Under the pieces are notes generated by a model. That model had not been told where the DNA came from. It did not search any database and saw nothing but the letters and a program-made list of their open reading frames with translations. The translations under genes were made by a program, and so were the position numbers. Shown piece by piece: positions 11,990 through 23,642 of a stretch of DNA of 64,000 nt (positions within the stretch are counted from its first letter, which is position 1; every line of letters begins with the position of its first letter). Source of the DNA: Tribonema minus (taxonomy: Eukaryota > Sar > Xanthophyceae > Tribonematales > Tribonemataceae); the NCBI GenBank assembly GCA_017506865.1, contig JAFCMP010000112.1, forward strand, positions 248,001 through 312,000, in the 5' to 3' direction.

Positions 11990-12200
11990 CCTGCAACGCG
12001 GCAGGCAGGGGGCTACGGAGACAATAGCGGGGAGGCCCCTGGCGGTGGGGATGAGCTAGACTGAGACAAGTTGTCGATTGTATAGCCAATTTGCTGCGGT
12101 GATGTTTGTTGTGCAAGGTCTGTCTGGATTTGTAGCTTGCTGGTCAGAGCCAAGGGGTTGTGGACCGAAGCCTTTAAAAATAAAAGTACAATCTTTGGCC
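11990..12200 (+). repeat. Dispersed repeat, 3'-tail-like (copy 2)
   Basis: This copy matches 340-545: GGCAGGGGGCTACGGAGACA resembles the block near 348, and 12145-12194 repeats GCCAAGGGGTTGTGGACC, an A-rich spacer and AAAGTACAATC. It sits in the intron of the kinase-like gene between 13402 and 10772. Confidence 0.45.
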
Positions 12201-13401
12201 AGAAAACATGTCTGCCCAGTGTCAAGGTACTTCACAAGGTGCGCATGCCCTTTTGTGGCCATCAGGAATAGCCATGGCTTCTCAAATTAAACGGATGGGG
12301 TACCTCAGTATGACGGAAAGAACAGGACCTCTTTGGTTGCACAAATGATCGACTTGCTCAGCCTGTCTGGTGTGGGTCAATGACCCAACCACGTTCATAA
12401 ACCGTTTTCGCCAAATGCCGATTATCTATGTTTACTCTGAATGGTTCCCAACTTCAGTCAACCAAAAATGACAATGAGCGTCACAGGCATCATATGACGT
12501 CCTCATTATGATGAGACTGGTGTGCATCTTCACAAAGCACCGCTCGTGACCTACGCATGTGGTTCCAGTAGATGTGAGCACATTTGTGGCAGCCACGTCC
12601 TACTCTAGCAGTGTGTGCGTATTAAATGCCACACTGCTAAGACACGAACGCGGGCAGAGCTGCTAGTGGGGCGTTATCTTTGGCGGCACCGGTGCACATA
12701 CACATGTTCGTACCCACGAAATACACGATGCAAATGTAAACATTCGCATGGCTTGGCAGTATGCATGCCATCCACCGCAGAACGAGCCTACTGTGCTGCA
12801 GAGCCACCTGCCCGCACCACGAGAGATGCAGCACTGCTCGCTGCACAATCGATGAAAGATACTTCGAGGTCTGATGTTGGCAGCCACATCCACCAACCGT
12901 CATGGGCTCCCGCACGTGTCTGCCTGGCAGCACAGGCACGGAGTGCACCACAAATTTTGTCACGATCAGCAGTCCAACAGTGAACCGCTAGTACACTCTC
13001 GAGTTGCATATGTGGGTGTGCTGCTGTGTGTTGTAGAATGGCAACCTCTCCTCATCGTAAGCAAGCACTCTGCTTCGAGCCACTTGCGTTCACGCTAGAC
13101 CATGTAAGGTTTTCGCAGGCAAGACGCTGTCTGGTATGCTGGCAAGATGCTGTCTGGTATTTCCCAAACGAGCCTAGAAGCTGTCACTTCATTGAATTAC
13201 TGCAAACTAATTGGGTAAAGCCAGTGGCAGGTCACACAAAAACGGCGTTGTTGATCACCTTGAGTGATTACAATGATAGATGAAACCAAAAGTAATAGAG
13301 CATGATAGGTCACTGCTGCTGCTGCTGCTGCTGGCATGCTCCATGGAAACTATATCTGATTTCAGAGGGGTGTTTAGTGTAATGTCATCGTTACGTCTTA
13401 C

Positions 13402-13711
13402 CTTGCCATGATAGTTGTTGCTCCACTCCGCCAGCTTGCTGACTAGCTCTCCCAAAGCTATCCTCATTTCTTTGTATAACTTCTTATCCTCGCCCTTGAG
13501 CAGCATAGCGCCGTTGACAGACCACACAGCGTCAGGCCGGTCATTGCCCGTTGTGAGGGAGTCCTCATGACAGTTCCGCTTGCGCTTCAGGGAAGTGTCA
13601 AAGCGCCGCGCAACCCAGTCACTGATAGGGACTATGAGGCTGTCAAGGAACCCTGCAGCAGGCAGCAAGCAAGGAAGCACAGAATTGCGGACTTCGTCAT
13701 ACATATACATA
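13402..13711 (-). CDS. Kinase-like gene, exon with PD-(D/E)XK-like nuclease segment
   Basis: The exon is bounded by acceptor CCTTTACATTGCAG and donor GTAAGACG and is 310 nt long. It reads MYMYDEVRNSVLPCLLPAAG, then FLDSLIVPISDWVARRF, a basic KRKR patch, NDRPDAVWSVNGAMLLKGED-K and the helix ALGELVSKLAEW. RPD followed about 15 residues later by (E)-D-K has the spacing of the PD-(D/E)XK restriction-endonuclease fold. In Crinkler-RHS type proteins such a segment precedes a kinase-like domain, and that is the order here. It joins at phase 0 to the exon at 10772 across a 2.6-kb intron that holds other repeats. No activity is implied beyond the motif. Confidence 0.7.
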
Positions 13712-13895
13712 CTGCAATGTAAAGGGTATGTATGAAGCACGAACCCTTCTTTCTACGCGCTGCGCCTTGACTTTGTTGTAATGGTACATCTCTATCTTAT
13801 GAGACGGCAACTGATGGTGATAGCGAAGTATGTCGGTAAGCCGGTGGTGCCAAGCGCACTCTGATTTCATTTGACGGAATCAAACACGGCTGCAT

Positions 13896-14253
13896 GCTTA
13901 TTCATCAGCACCCACACTCATATACACACCCCGTAGACAGATAACTGAGTGGCGCATTCAAAAGGTGCAGCGCCAAAGCGGTTTCAGTCAAGTATGTGTA
14001 ACTTGTGTGCTGATTGCACAAGAACAGTGCAGCTGTATACCATCCGCCAATACATTCACACACATGGCACTGACGCTTATTCATCAGCACCCACACTCAT
14101 ATACACACCCCGTAGACAGATAACTGAGTGGCGCATTCAAAAGGTGCAGCGCTGCAGCGGTTTCAGTCAAGTATGTGTAACTAGTGTGCTGATTGCACAA
14201 GAACAGTGCAGCTGTATACCATCCGCCAACACATTCACACACATGGCGCTGAC
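13896..14253 (+). repeat. 179-bp tandem duplication
   Basis: Two head-to-tail copies (13896-14074 and 14075-14253) differ by only a few substitutions. The block lies in the intron upstream of the 13711 exon. Each copy begins GCTTATTCATCAGCACCCAC. The near identity points to a recent event. Confidence 0.95.
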
Positions 14254-15710
14254 CGCTACTGCAAGCCAGGCACTGGACATCTTCAACTTGCACACTGGGA
14301 GCCACACTGGCCAGTTCAATCTCAGAGCCGATACAACACCCACTTGAGCAGAGTCTATGTTCGCGCTTGGACGCTGAGAGCCACAGTCGTAGAAGCAACA
14401 CAGCTATCTGCAATGAAGCTAATCAGATGATGGCGACATACAGCATAGGGTAAGCTGCAGGGCTGACACCGATCACAAGCAACATCAGTGCCAACTAACT
14501 ACTGTAACAGTTACTGTCGTCATAACAGCTTGCCAAGGCGTCTGTGCATCAGAGGCCCAGCCAAAAGCCGTTGGAGTCGGACATGATAGTTATGGAACAG
14601 CCCCACCAGAGTAAGACACAGCACAAACATTGGGGTGATGCAAATATTGCTTGTGTTAAATTGGCGGTTCTTATGCGAAGACAACCGCTTTTGTGCTACT
14701 TGGACATGTGTGCCACAAATTATGAATACCAAGATATCCGGCCGCAGTGTTTGGTCCATCTTTGGTCCATCTGCTTTTCCATGTCAAGTGTGAGTCACAG
14801 TGGCAGCGTACATTTCTGCTTTGAGCATGCACTCGCAACGCAATCCCTGACGCCAACAGCATAATCTCAAATGACACTTGTGTAGCAGGGCGTTCTGCTC
14901 ACAGTTCCGGTCAACGAGCTGTGGTGCAGAACGACCCCTGACACCGCTTCTACCAACTGCTGCTGCCGTAGGTGAGGAGGACTGGACCGCAGTAGGAGAG
15001 GAACTACACTGCATACGCAACCACAGCCTTGACTGGAGCTGTCGTGGTTTGCTCATCTGCGCTATCAAGACCATTGCTGCTGGAACTCGCGTGCTTGGCC
15101 AGGGAACTGAAGGAGCGCTGACACACGTGAGAGCTTTTCAAACTTTACATTGATCACCTTGTGGTGCGCGCTTTAAGGCTTTTTAAGCACAGCGATGTGC
15201 TTGAGAACAGTTTACTCGGTTTGGTTACTTGCGCAATCTGTTGGGGTTCTCCTCACAGCGACCAGTAGCTAGCGAGGTAACTGAGAGCCTTGCGCACTCC
15301 TTGTGCGTTTCCGCGTATATATCTAATTTGATATGGCTTGAGGAGCTAGAGATGGCGCCTGCTTTTCAACGACACTTGTACATGTCTATACAGAATACCG
15401 TTCAAGAAAACAAGGCGCTGTGGGGTCAACTGAGCACAAGCAGGCTTTAGCATTGTTGCCAGAGAGACCCGTAGGCAGTTTTGCCGCTGGTGTTATGATG
15501 CCACAAGCATGCTGGCGCTCAGCTGCGTCAGGCCCCATGCAGCAGTGTCCTGACCAATGACGGCTGAAATGGCCACCCCTTGCAAATAAGCCGGCAACAA
15601 TGCTATGTACCAGAAAGCACGTGACTTACTGCATCAACAGCATGCAGTGCGTTCGCAATGTCCATCGGCCATGTACGTGGGCATCACACAGCAGCAAAGG
15701 TGTCATCCAC

Positions 15711-16014
15711 TTGCCTGCCAAAGTGATTTCATCCGTGGGCTCCACCAGAGGGGCACGGCGCAGCGCAGTGCTAAGGCAGTCACCCAAGCCTCTGGCATGA
15801 CTCAAGGATTCTGCTTGGATGCGCGCTTTGAGTTCGGAATCGCTCATGGTCAGGCTGATGAACAGTGGATCGCTAACTGGCAGCAGCGCCGCGTTGCCGT
15901 CGCGATGGCGCAAACACACGTTACCAGCGAACATCGATTGGAGCTCCCCGAGAGTCGGGACGCAGGCGGGCAGGTCGAGGCTGTTGAACCAGGAGCTCGT
16001 GGTGTCTGATATAC
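15711..16014 (-). CDS. Kinase-like gene, middle exon (unnamed domain)
   Basis: The acceptor is CGATTCGCTTGCAG. The frame reads ISDTTSSWFNSLDLPACVPT, then LGELQSMFAGNVCLRHRDGN, LLPVSDPLFISLTMSDSELK and ARGLGDCLSTALRRAPLVEP, ending near DEITLAG. The donor is uncertain. GTGGAT at 15710 gives the phase needed for the 13711 exon, while an overlapping GCAAGT (GC-AG type) at 15714 would not. The exon expects one base from upstream but the exon ending at 17170 closes at phase 0, so a small exon is probably missing between them. No domain family is recognised. Confidence 0.6.
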
Positions 16015-17169
16015 CTGCAAGCGAATCGTGCAATTCACAGGAACGGGCATAAGGCTGCAGGCAGTCATGAAAAACCCATCAGTTGCGTTGAAGGGGGCTC
16101 GGCAAAGCTCTTGACCCAAACTCTACAGATGACAACGGTGGCACTGCTGCTTCTGTACCAATGCCAGCAGTGGCATTGCAACAAGGAGCAACGAATGTCA
16201 CGGACATACAGCTATATATGGCCTATGCATGATCAAGCTCCATGCCACCAGCAACGTAGCATACTGTTTGACGTCCGAACGTAAATATAAGCTTGCCTTC
16301 TGCGCAGACCTTGACGTGGCCATCATGCGCCATCAGGTGCTGGGGACTCACGAGGGCTATAGCATGGTGTGCGCATCGTGGGCTTTCCCCTTGTTGCGTG
16401 TTGCAGACGGCAACTCGTCAAGAGCTAAAACTGCCAATGTGAACCGAAGGCGCTGCAACCTGCGATCTGAACCGACTGTTTAAGGTCCTTGGATGTTGCT
16501 GTCCAACATGATCTAGGGATGCAGGCAAACATTCAGCTGCCCACAAAGACACAGCACAATTGAAGCCGTGGGCATGTGCCTCCGTGAGCAGGAGCGAAGC
16601 GACGGGAAACTTCCAAATTTTTGTCGAGCAACATCTCCCTCACACTTGTTTTGGGGGCTCCTAATTGGCTTTACTGGAAGAAAAACCTGGTAAGGCCGTA
16701 TCTTATCTACCATGCTTGGTTGTCTTTCTCATTCTTGCTTTTGGTGTATGGAAAACACCAAGGGTGCAAGAAACTGAATGTTCACGTCTTTCCGACTTGC
16801 TACCATCAAATTAAAGCCCTGCACGACCCAGGAGACAGTGGTGTGCTGCGCCATGCACTATCTGCAAGCTCTGAAGCAAAACAACAGGACTGGCAACGCC
16901 TAACGCACCTATTTCTTGAGCACCCCTGTTCAGCTCTGTTGGACGCCGAACCTGTATTGTGTTGTGCTGTACAGGTTTTCAGCCCTGAAGCGAACTCTAA
17001 TAAATGTAGTACATTTCAACACAGAGCAAGTGCAAGTCGGTGATGTGACACCTCAGCCACGACTATGCACTAGTCTTCTGCCTGCGTCGGCACATTGACA
17101 CCCTACAACCGGCAAGAGCAAGTGAGAGCAGTGTGTGTGTTTGTGGCAGCGAAGGTACACAACTCTCAC

Positions 17170-17261
17170 CTGCGGCCACTTGCACGGTTCCTTGAACCAG
17201 AGTTGTGCAAAATTATGTGTCAATCCTGCTGCATCCAGAAGGGCCCGTTCATTCACTTTGA
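17170..17261 (-). CDS. Kinase-like gene, short exon
   Basis: The exon is bounded by CTGCGCATCAG and GTGAGAGT and is 92 nt long. It reads VKVNERALLDAAGLTHNFAQ, then LWFKEPCKWPQ, where the first Val is completed by a G from upstream. Phase fits the exon ending at 20129, with or without the 57-nt linker exon between them. Function of this segment is unknown; position and phase place it in the same gene. Confidence 0.6.
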
Positions 17262-18161
17262 CTGATGCGCAGAGCCGCAGGTGTTACAGTTGCAGCCATC
17301 AATCATGGCGGGCTCTTTTACTGACCACCGCAACTACATCTGTTGTCCGACAATGACATTATCGCTCGATAGGCAAAACACAACAATCGGCAAAGCTTTC
17401 TACCGTGGCAAAGCGTGTTTGAGTGAGGAACGACGCTCCCCAGATTTTCCGCCAGTCCTCAGTACAAGTTTGCAAGCCAGACAATAAGAAAACTTTGATG
17501 TTGAACGGAGGCTGACGCTGACTGTATGTGGTGTTGATTGCATTTGGTTTGGTATAGGATTGATGCGGCAACCCTACACTAAGCCTACCTCATCCTTTGC
17601 TGGCAGTTTGTCGTCTTTTTCACTTCTCGATTTCGCAAACTCAAATGATGAACCCACATTCTGCTCTTCATTTCTAAAACTTAACAACTGAACACACGAA
17701 TCGTTGCACAACTTCAGTTTCTACAGTGACAGAAGAGGATTGGGCCAAAGACAACACTCCTGCAACACTCACAACCGAAAAGACAGAACAGCTGACCACA
17801 ACATGTAACCGAACCATCAAAAGTCCACGAATTGCGATGCTGCGTCCATGAGACATTCGCCAAGCATAATCACTACAATGGTGGAAGCGATTGGGCGAGG
17901 GATGATGCTCGTCAGATATCCCCACCTGAGGAAGTTACTGGACCTGGCACGCCCTCAGCAGATATGCACGGCAAGCATGCACCCAGGACACAGCAAGAGT
18001 GCATGGAATACATCTTTGTGAACGTGCGTATGCTGTGCCCCGATGAAATTACGCTGCCCATAGAGCAAGACTTCTAGGGCACAGGTGACGGTCACTGCAC
18101 CACCTGCAACCTCTGCACGGAAACACAAGAACATCTGCTGCGCACACAACAACCATCTCAC

Positions 18162-18218
18162 CTGCAGCTGTGGCACCGCCAGCGCCACTACCAGCGCCAG
18201 CTCCGGCTTGCGCAGCAC
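18162..18218 (-). CDS. Kinase-like gene, Ala/Gly linker exon
   Basis: This is a 57-nt piece between acceptor TCTTTACCCTCAG and donor GTGAGATGG. Its length is a multiple of three, so it keeps phase. In the phase set by the first exon it encodes GAAQAGAGAGSGAGGATAA, an Ala/Gly linker. The alternative phase reads VLRKPELALVVALAVPQLQ. The linker reading is preferred because only that phase joins its neighbours. Confidence 0.5.
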
Positions 18219-19339
18219 CTGAGGGTAAAGACAGTCAAGGCAAGAGGCACAAGGAGAAGGCAGGGCATGGATAAGCAATTTATACGCATGGTGTGTATGT
18301 GCAACAAGAGCTTGCAAGCAACAGCACAACAAACCTTGATGACTCTGCGTAAAACAGCACACATACACCAGCATTTGCAGAAGAGAGCTGCAATATGAGG
18401 GGCAAGCCAGCAGCAGGTGGGAAAGCGGGCCCCAATGCGCCAGCAGCCACATGATGCTACGCAACACACAAGCTCAGAAACAAGGTTCAGGCGCGCTCAC
18501 ACGACAGCAGCAAATGATGCAACATTGTGGTGACCAGGTGCACATGAGGTAGGGACCTCGACAGTTGACGACAACTTGGCAGCATGCAGCAAATCAAGCC
18601 AGTGACCAGCGCTAGCCTACGCATGCCGAAATCTAGTGCACAGCAATGACCAAATCGCATGAGCCACCCAAGAATTATGACATCATGTTAGCAATTGTGC
18701 CGCTTACAGCTAGGGTTGTGCCGAGAGTATAAGGTATATATGCGTTTCGATACGGCATTCGGCATTCATTATATATACGCTTATAGGTACAAAGCTTATG
18801 AACTCTATGCATTTTGATTCATGCTGCACTCAGGTTTTTGACGCGTTCTCCACCTCATAGTGTAACGTGTATACTACCCAGTATGGCGGCCTTTGGGTTC
18901 AGGTTCTCTTTCGCAAGGGATATCGGCAGACCAGCTGATGGTGATAAACGACTGACACATACATGTAGCCGCTGCTGCTACTGCTGCGCAGCTGCCACGT
19001 GGCAGGCCTCCACAACTGCAACAGCGCTTTTGTTTAGATTCCGTGTTCCGTGCTGTTGCCTGTTCTGCAACGCTTGCACTTTATGCTACCATGACGAACG
19101 ATCCTCACATATTTGCAGCTAAATAAAATCACACCTGACCCACTCATCTCATGTGAGCATTATATGTTTCGGAATCTAAGGTGAATAAAGTTAATGTGAG
19201 CAGGCCTGTAGTGCCATTGACTCAACATGCGAGACAAGCTGACATGCATGGGTTACACAAAGCGCCCTCTGCTTCAGACCAAAATACGATGGCCAGCATG
19301 GTGGCAGCCCAAATATGCAGTTTTTCTTATGATACAACA

Positions 19340-19510
19340 GGTCAGCGCTGGCGTTCCTCAGTCACCATGAAATTCACAAGGTTACCAGCAGGTCAGCGCT
19401 GGCGTTCCTCAGTCACCATGAAATTCACAAGGTTACCAGACTAAACCTGACCGTACACGTTCCTCAGTCACCATGAACTTCACAAGGTTACCGGACTAAA
19501 CCTGACCGTA
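19340..19510 (+). repeat. 51-bp tandem repeat, about three copies
   Basis: Two near-identical 51-bp copies (19340-19390 and 19391-19441) are followed by diverged ones. All carry CGTTCCTCAGTCACCATGAA and CACAAGGTTACC. The third copy begins with ACTAAACCTGACCGTAC instead of the GGTCAGCGCTGG start. The block lies in the first intron of the kinase-like gene. Confidence 0.9.
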
Positions 19511-20128
19511 CTCTAGTGATGGTGATGGCTAGACTCTAAGGCGCACTAGCGTTTCGGCAAAACATGACTCTGCTCAGGTATTTGTGACTGCAAAAAAATA
19601 CATCTGACCACAAACGAGTGACCAAACCATCAAGAGTCCACCACACTGCTACACCACGCGTCCACGAATCTTTAATCAAGTATAGTATCTACCGCGGGAA
19701 AAGCGTTTTGGGCGACGGATGACGCTCCACAGGTATTCGCAACTCAACAACATCACATCTAACCCACAGATACGTAGAGTCATGCAACACTGACCAGTTC
19801 AGTGTTAGCGTACACAAAACACATGGTATACAGATGGTAAGGAGAAGCTTGCACCCCTCTGTATGAGATAACTGAGAGCCTCACGTACTCCTTGTGCATT
19901 TCCATTAAGTGATCGAGGGTCTGCAATTAAGCAGGAAATGCAACCCAGATGTACATGCCAGGAAATTATCACACCCATGTGCAGGTGTCCAAACAGCACG
20001 CCCAGGGCCACTTGAAGGAGTTTAATCTTCATGCTGAAGTTACTGAACAGAGAACTTTGCGGCAGCAGCAGCCGAAATTCTGCGCATTGAACAAAGAGAC
20101 GTGCCATGAAGCTGGAAAACTCGATCAC

Positions 20129-20342
20129 CTGCATGGCTGATGACATTCCTCAGCACTCCTATCACACCATCGGTGAAGCCCTCCAGCTCCTGCAGTCTCG
20201 CTAGGTCGAAGCCTGTGAACGCCTCAGCACAAACGAGGTCCCGGGCCACGAGAGCTGCCCGCACCGGCTCAGTGAACAGCTGTCTGGGCCATGCAGACAA
20301 CGGAGCCAACAGCTCCTCAAGCGCAGCTTGCTTGGGGTCCAT
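20129..20342 (-). CDS. Kinase-like gene, first recognised exon with Met start
   Basis: The ATG is at 20342-20340, just after a possible acceptor (CTGTCCGACAG/AC), so either the start is in this exon or a 5' exon lies upstream. It reads MDPKQAALEELLAPLSAWPR, then QLFTEPVRAALVARDLVCAE and AFTGFDLARLQELEGFTDGV, ending at NVISHAG before a GTGATCG donor. It is helical and looks like a SAM-like or effector-type N-terminal region, but no family is assigned. With the six downstream exons the protein would be about 620 residues. The span from 20342 to 8255 is 12 kb because the introns hold repeats. Confidence 0.6.
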
Positions 20343-21488
20343 GTCTGTCGGACAGGAGCAACAGGCCATAAGCGGAACGGAGCACAGATCGAGGATGTGT
20401 ACGGCAGAAGCAGGTATGGCCAAGCACTGCAAGTGGTCGGCAAACAGCACGGAGCGTATACATGAGCCCTGATGTGCCGCGCACTGGCACAGCCGTCCTC
20501 TGGCACTGCACCGAAGCGAGAGCGACTGCGGCAATGTTGAGCATGACTGATGCGGGCGCTGCTGCTGCAATGACACCTCATCGCCACAGCGACACGGCCA
20601 TACTGGAACGTAACACTCTCTTGGGGCTCACTGACTCAGAAGGGTCGATAAGTTAAGATACATATCGGGTTCTACGAGCCCTGCAGGCATTGCCCCGTAA
20701 AATGGTGCAAGAGTGACAACCCCAAATCTGAAAGAACTTGCAAGATTCCCTCAGCACAGCACGCCGCACAAAAACCTGCGTGCCTCAGTATTGTAGATAT
20801 AAGCTGATGATATCGCATGACTGGAGCGGGCTGCGATAACACCGCGTCGTTGCAGCGACGCAGTGGGGTATCTGACAGCTGCACTCCCACTTCGCTCTCA
20901 GAGGCTATAGCGTCAACAGCACACCAAGCACATGTATCCGAACAAAGTTTGAGTGCCTGTCGCAGCTCTGGTGGTTCTGGAGCACCTCACCTGCCGTCGT
21001 CCAAGTCGGCCAGCTCTTTCAGCGAAGCAGCTTCGACCAGCCTGACCTGAAGCCGCCGGGACGTGAGCGCTGCTGCTGCCAACCTGGCAACAGCGCAGGA
21101 GGTTGCGGGTGGTGGTGTGGGTGAGCTTCGCTAGATGTTTTGTGATTATGAGCAGCAACAGCGGCTGCACTTTGACGCCGAAACACATGGCCTCCGACAG
21201 TAAGGGAGCAGCCACTTTATGATCAACTCACCTGCCACCTGCCGGTGGGTGTCCGAATGCTCCAGAACTTCGGCTTCCTACATGCTGGACCGCGACCAGC
21301 ACAGCACCAGCTAGCGGATAGATTACGTGCTCGTGCGTTGGTCCAAGCCCTGCTCTCGATGCTACGGTACCAGGTCCTGTGCTGCTGTGCCGCTGTCTCT
21401 GAAAGTGGCAAGGTTGCTGCGCTGCTATGGCTGATGCCGGCCCCAGCGTGTGAAGTTTGAGTTGAGCTTTTGTTTCTCTTGTATCAGC
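20343..21488 (-). other. Possible further minus-strand exons, unresolved
   Basis: On the minus strand, about 21047-20992 lies between GGCGGCTTCAG and GTGAGGTGC and reads VRLVEAASLKELADLDDGR, which looks like a real short exon. A strong donor GTGAGTTG at about 21232 and another, GTTGGC, at about 21083 close two more candidates whose frames I cannot fix. They could be 5' exons of the kinase-like gene or a separate gene. Phase from the 20992 end does not join the 20342 exon directly. Confidence 0.3.
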
Positions 21489-22779
21489 ATGGCAGCAGCA
21501 GCAGCAGCAGCAGCAGCGCAGGCCTGGGCTGCCGGCCGAGCGCTACTTCGAGGATGATCTCCCTGTGGTTCAACGCATCAAGTTCCAGAAGCTGCGTGCG
21601 CCGACGCCAGGGTGTGCGTCAAGTGGCACTTCATCGGCACGAACGGCACGAAAGGCGACCCTTCTTCAAGGACCGTCGACGGCACTCACGACGCAATAGA
21701 CTCTTGCACTCTTCCCGGCGGGATGTGATTTGCCAGCAGCTGTTGGCGAGCCGGAAACGCCGCGACAGGCCTGAGGGAGGCCGCCGCTTCGATGACGTGC
21801 TGCTCCAAGCCACTTTCTTGGAAGGCAGCCAGCTTCCGACGCTACGGAGCAGCGCGACACCGCCGCCGGCAGCTATTTTGATCCCTATGGTTAACATTGG
21901 CGGGTGCCAGGTAAGAAAACATGACCTTGCAGCTTCACCTGGCAAGTGCCCCGTCTCCGTACCAGCAAGTTGATCTCTACGATGCCATCACTGTCACTAT
22001 TATCAGTCTTGACTTGCGGTGCGTTGCTATGTCTGGCGTGTATCGCTTTGTATTGTGTGCCGCAGTACCATTGCCAATACGTACGCATCAGTGTTGACAC
22101 AACTATTGCCTGGCTGTTTGGTGCAGGTGCCACGGGAAGCGATGCAAGCTGCCTCGCCGACGACGACTGGCGTGCCGAACTGGGCTTGCAGCTGGCAGAG
22201 CTGGTCGAGACGGCAGTCAGCGTGCTTGGCAATGTCACTGGAACAATGCCAATGCTGAAGGCGGGGAAGGACTCAGAGCTTGGATGGCACGTGCTTGTGA
22301 CAGTCATGGCCGGGGGAGGCGAGCAAGTTGAACGTGCCCAATGCGTGGTGCGCGCGCCACATTGGCAACAACAGCACGGCTGTCGCAGATGCGCATGAGC
22401 GGCGTACAGCTGCTCTAGCTGCGCATGCAGATGGCATCTCGGCGAATGGTGCACTAGAAGCTGACCAGTTCCTCTTTTTGCAGCGGCAGACTAGATCCAA
22501 CAAGCTTAGCGAGACGATGGTTGCGGTCATCGTAGAGTTTAGGCACAGCGAGGAGGTCACCCGCGGGAACGGAAACACCAGCGACGTCCAGAAGGCCAGC
22601 AAGCACCTGGATGCAGCCCAGCATCCTGCACAGGTGCAGATCCGCACCGCTGCAGAGGCGTACGGCTTATTCCTGGAGTCATCAGACTATCAGGCTGCTA
22701 GGAAGGCGGAGGGGTGGAGAGGCGGGAGGGAAGTGTCTTACACTGTGATTCAGCTACACACGCGCTGGTGCATTGGCCA
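21489..22779 (+). pseudogene. Plus-strand exon-like region, product unknown, frames shift
   Basis: Protein-like readings occur in turn in different frames. Near 21529 is PAERYFEDDLPVVQRIKFQK. Near 21600 is VCVKWHFIGTNGTKGDPSSR. About 22130-22320 reads DDDWRAELGLQLAELVETAV. About 22320-22779 reads LNVPNAWCARHIGNNSTAVA, then NKLSETMVAVIVEFRHSEEV and ends at IQLHTRWCIGQ before a GTGAGCACC donor. Splice-like sites are at 21910/21911 (CAG/GTAAGA) and 22126 (GTGCAG). Some frame changes may be introns, others decay. A CAG microsatellite lies at the start. No family was recognised. Confidence 0.35.
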
Positions 22780-23642
22780 GGTGAGCACCAGAGATTGTAG
22801 TTTCAGCAGTAGATGTGATGCCGCTATCACGGGCTGAACGACGCAGAGTACTTGAAGTCAGCGAGTACACAACTACACATAAAATATCACGCATCTATAA
22901 GACAACTTTGTTACATTGCTTATTTGGTGTGGTGACTCTCACTCAACCTGCTCTGCTTTATAAATGTGCATGCTTGCTTTGTGCCGCCTAGCTTGTATGG
23001 GAACGATGTGCGCAATACGTGTAATGCTGGCGGCGACGCGTTGTGTAACTAATGCTGATGTTTTTGTTGCACGAGAAGTTCGGACTGCGCTGCATGCATT
23101 ATCGTTGTGCCATAAACTGCTATGAGAGAGTTCTAAGGCACGGGGCGTGGTGCACTGGTCAAGTACGCAAGCGCTGGCCTTTCTCGACGACCACAACTGA
23201 ATTCTCTAAGCATCGACATACAAGGAACGCACATTTACTACTACTGTAGTAGTATATTGACTCATCTTCATGCCCGCGCTCAACCTTCTCATAATCACCA
23301 TGTTGCCAACTACGTCTGCAAGATACGCACAAACATGGAGTTCTTCATACATCTTTCCGCAAGGAGGTGGAGTTCCCAGCAGCAGGAGAGCCGAACTTCT
23401 GCCCCATGCAGCTGGTGCGTCAACGGTGTGGGGGCGGAGCGCATAAGGCAGAGGTGCGCGAGCGTTTCAGGAACTGCGGGCAACCCAACTGCCTGTCATA
23501 TGCCTGTCCTCATTGAACGGTGCTGATCGGCGTCAGCAGGTGTACGATCGGGGTACCGTGGCATTCGTATGCTGTTGGTCGAGCTTCTGTGAATTTATAA
23601 GGCTCAACCATGCAAACGTACGCACACAATGGCTTCGTTTTG
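22780..23642. other. No gene seen
   Basis: Short frames without splice support. Nothing recognised on either strand. Confidence 0.35.
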
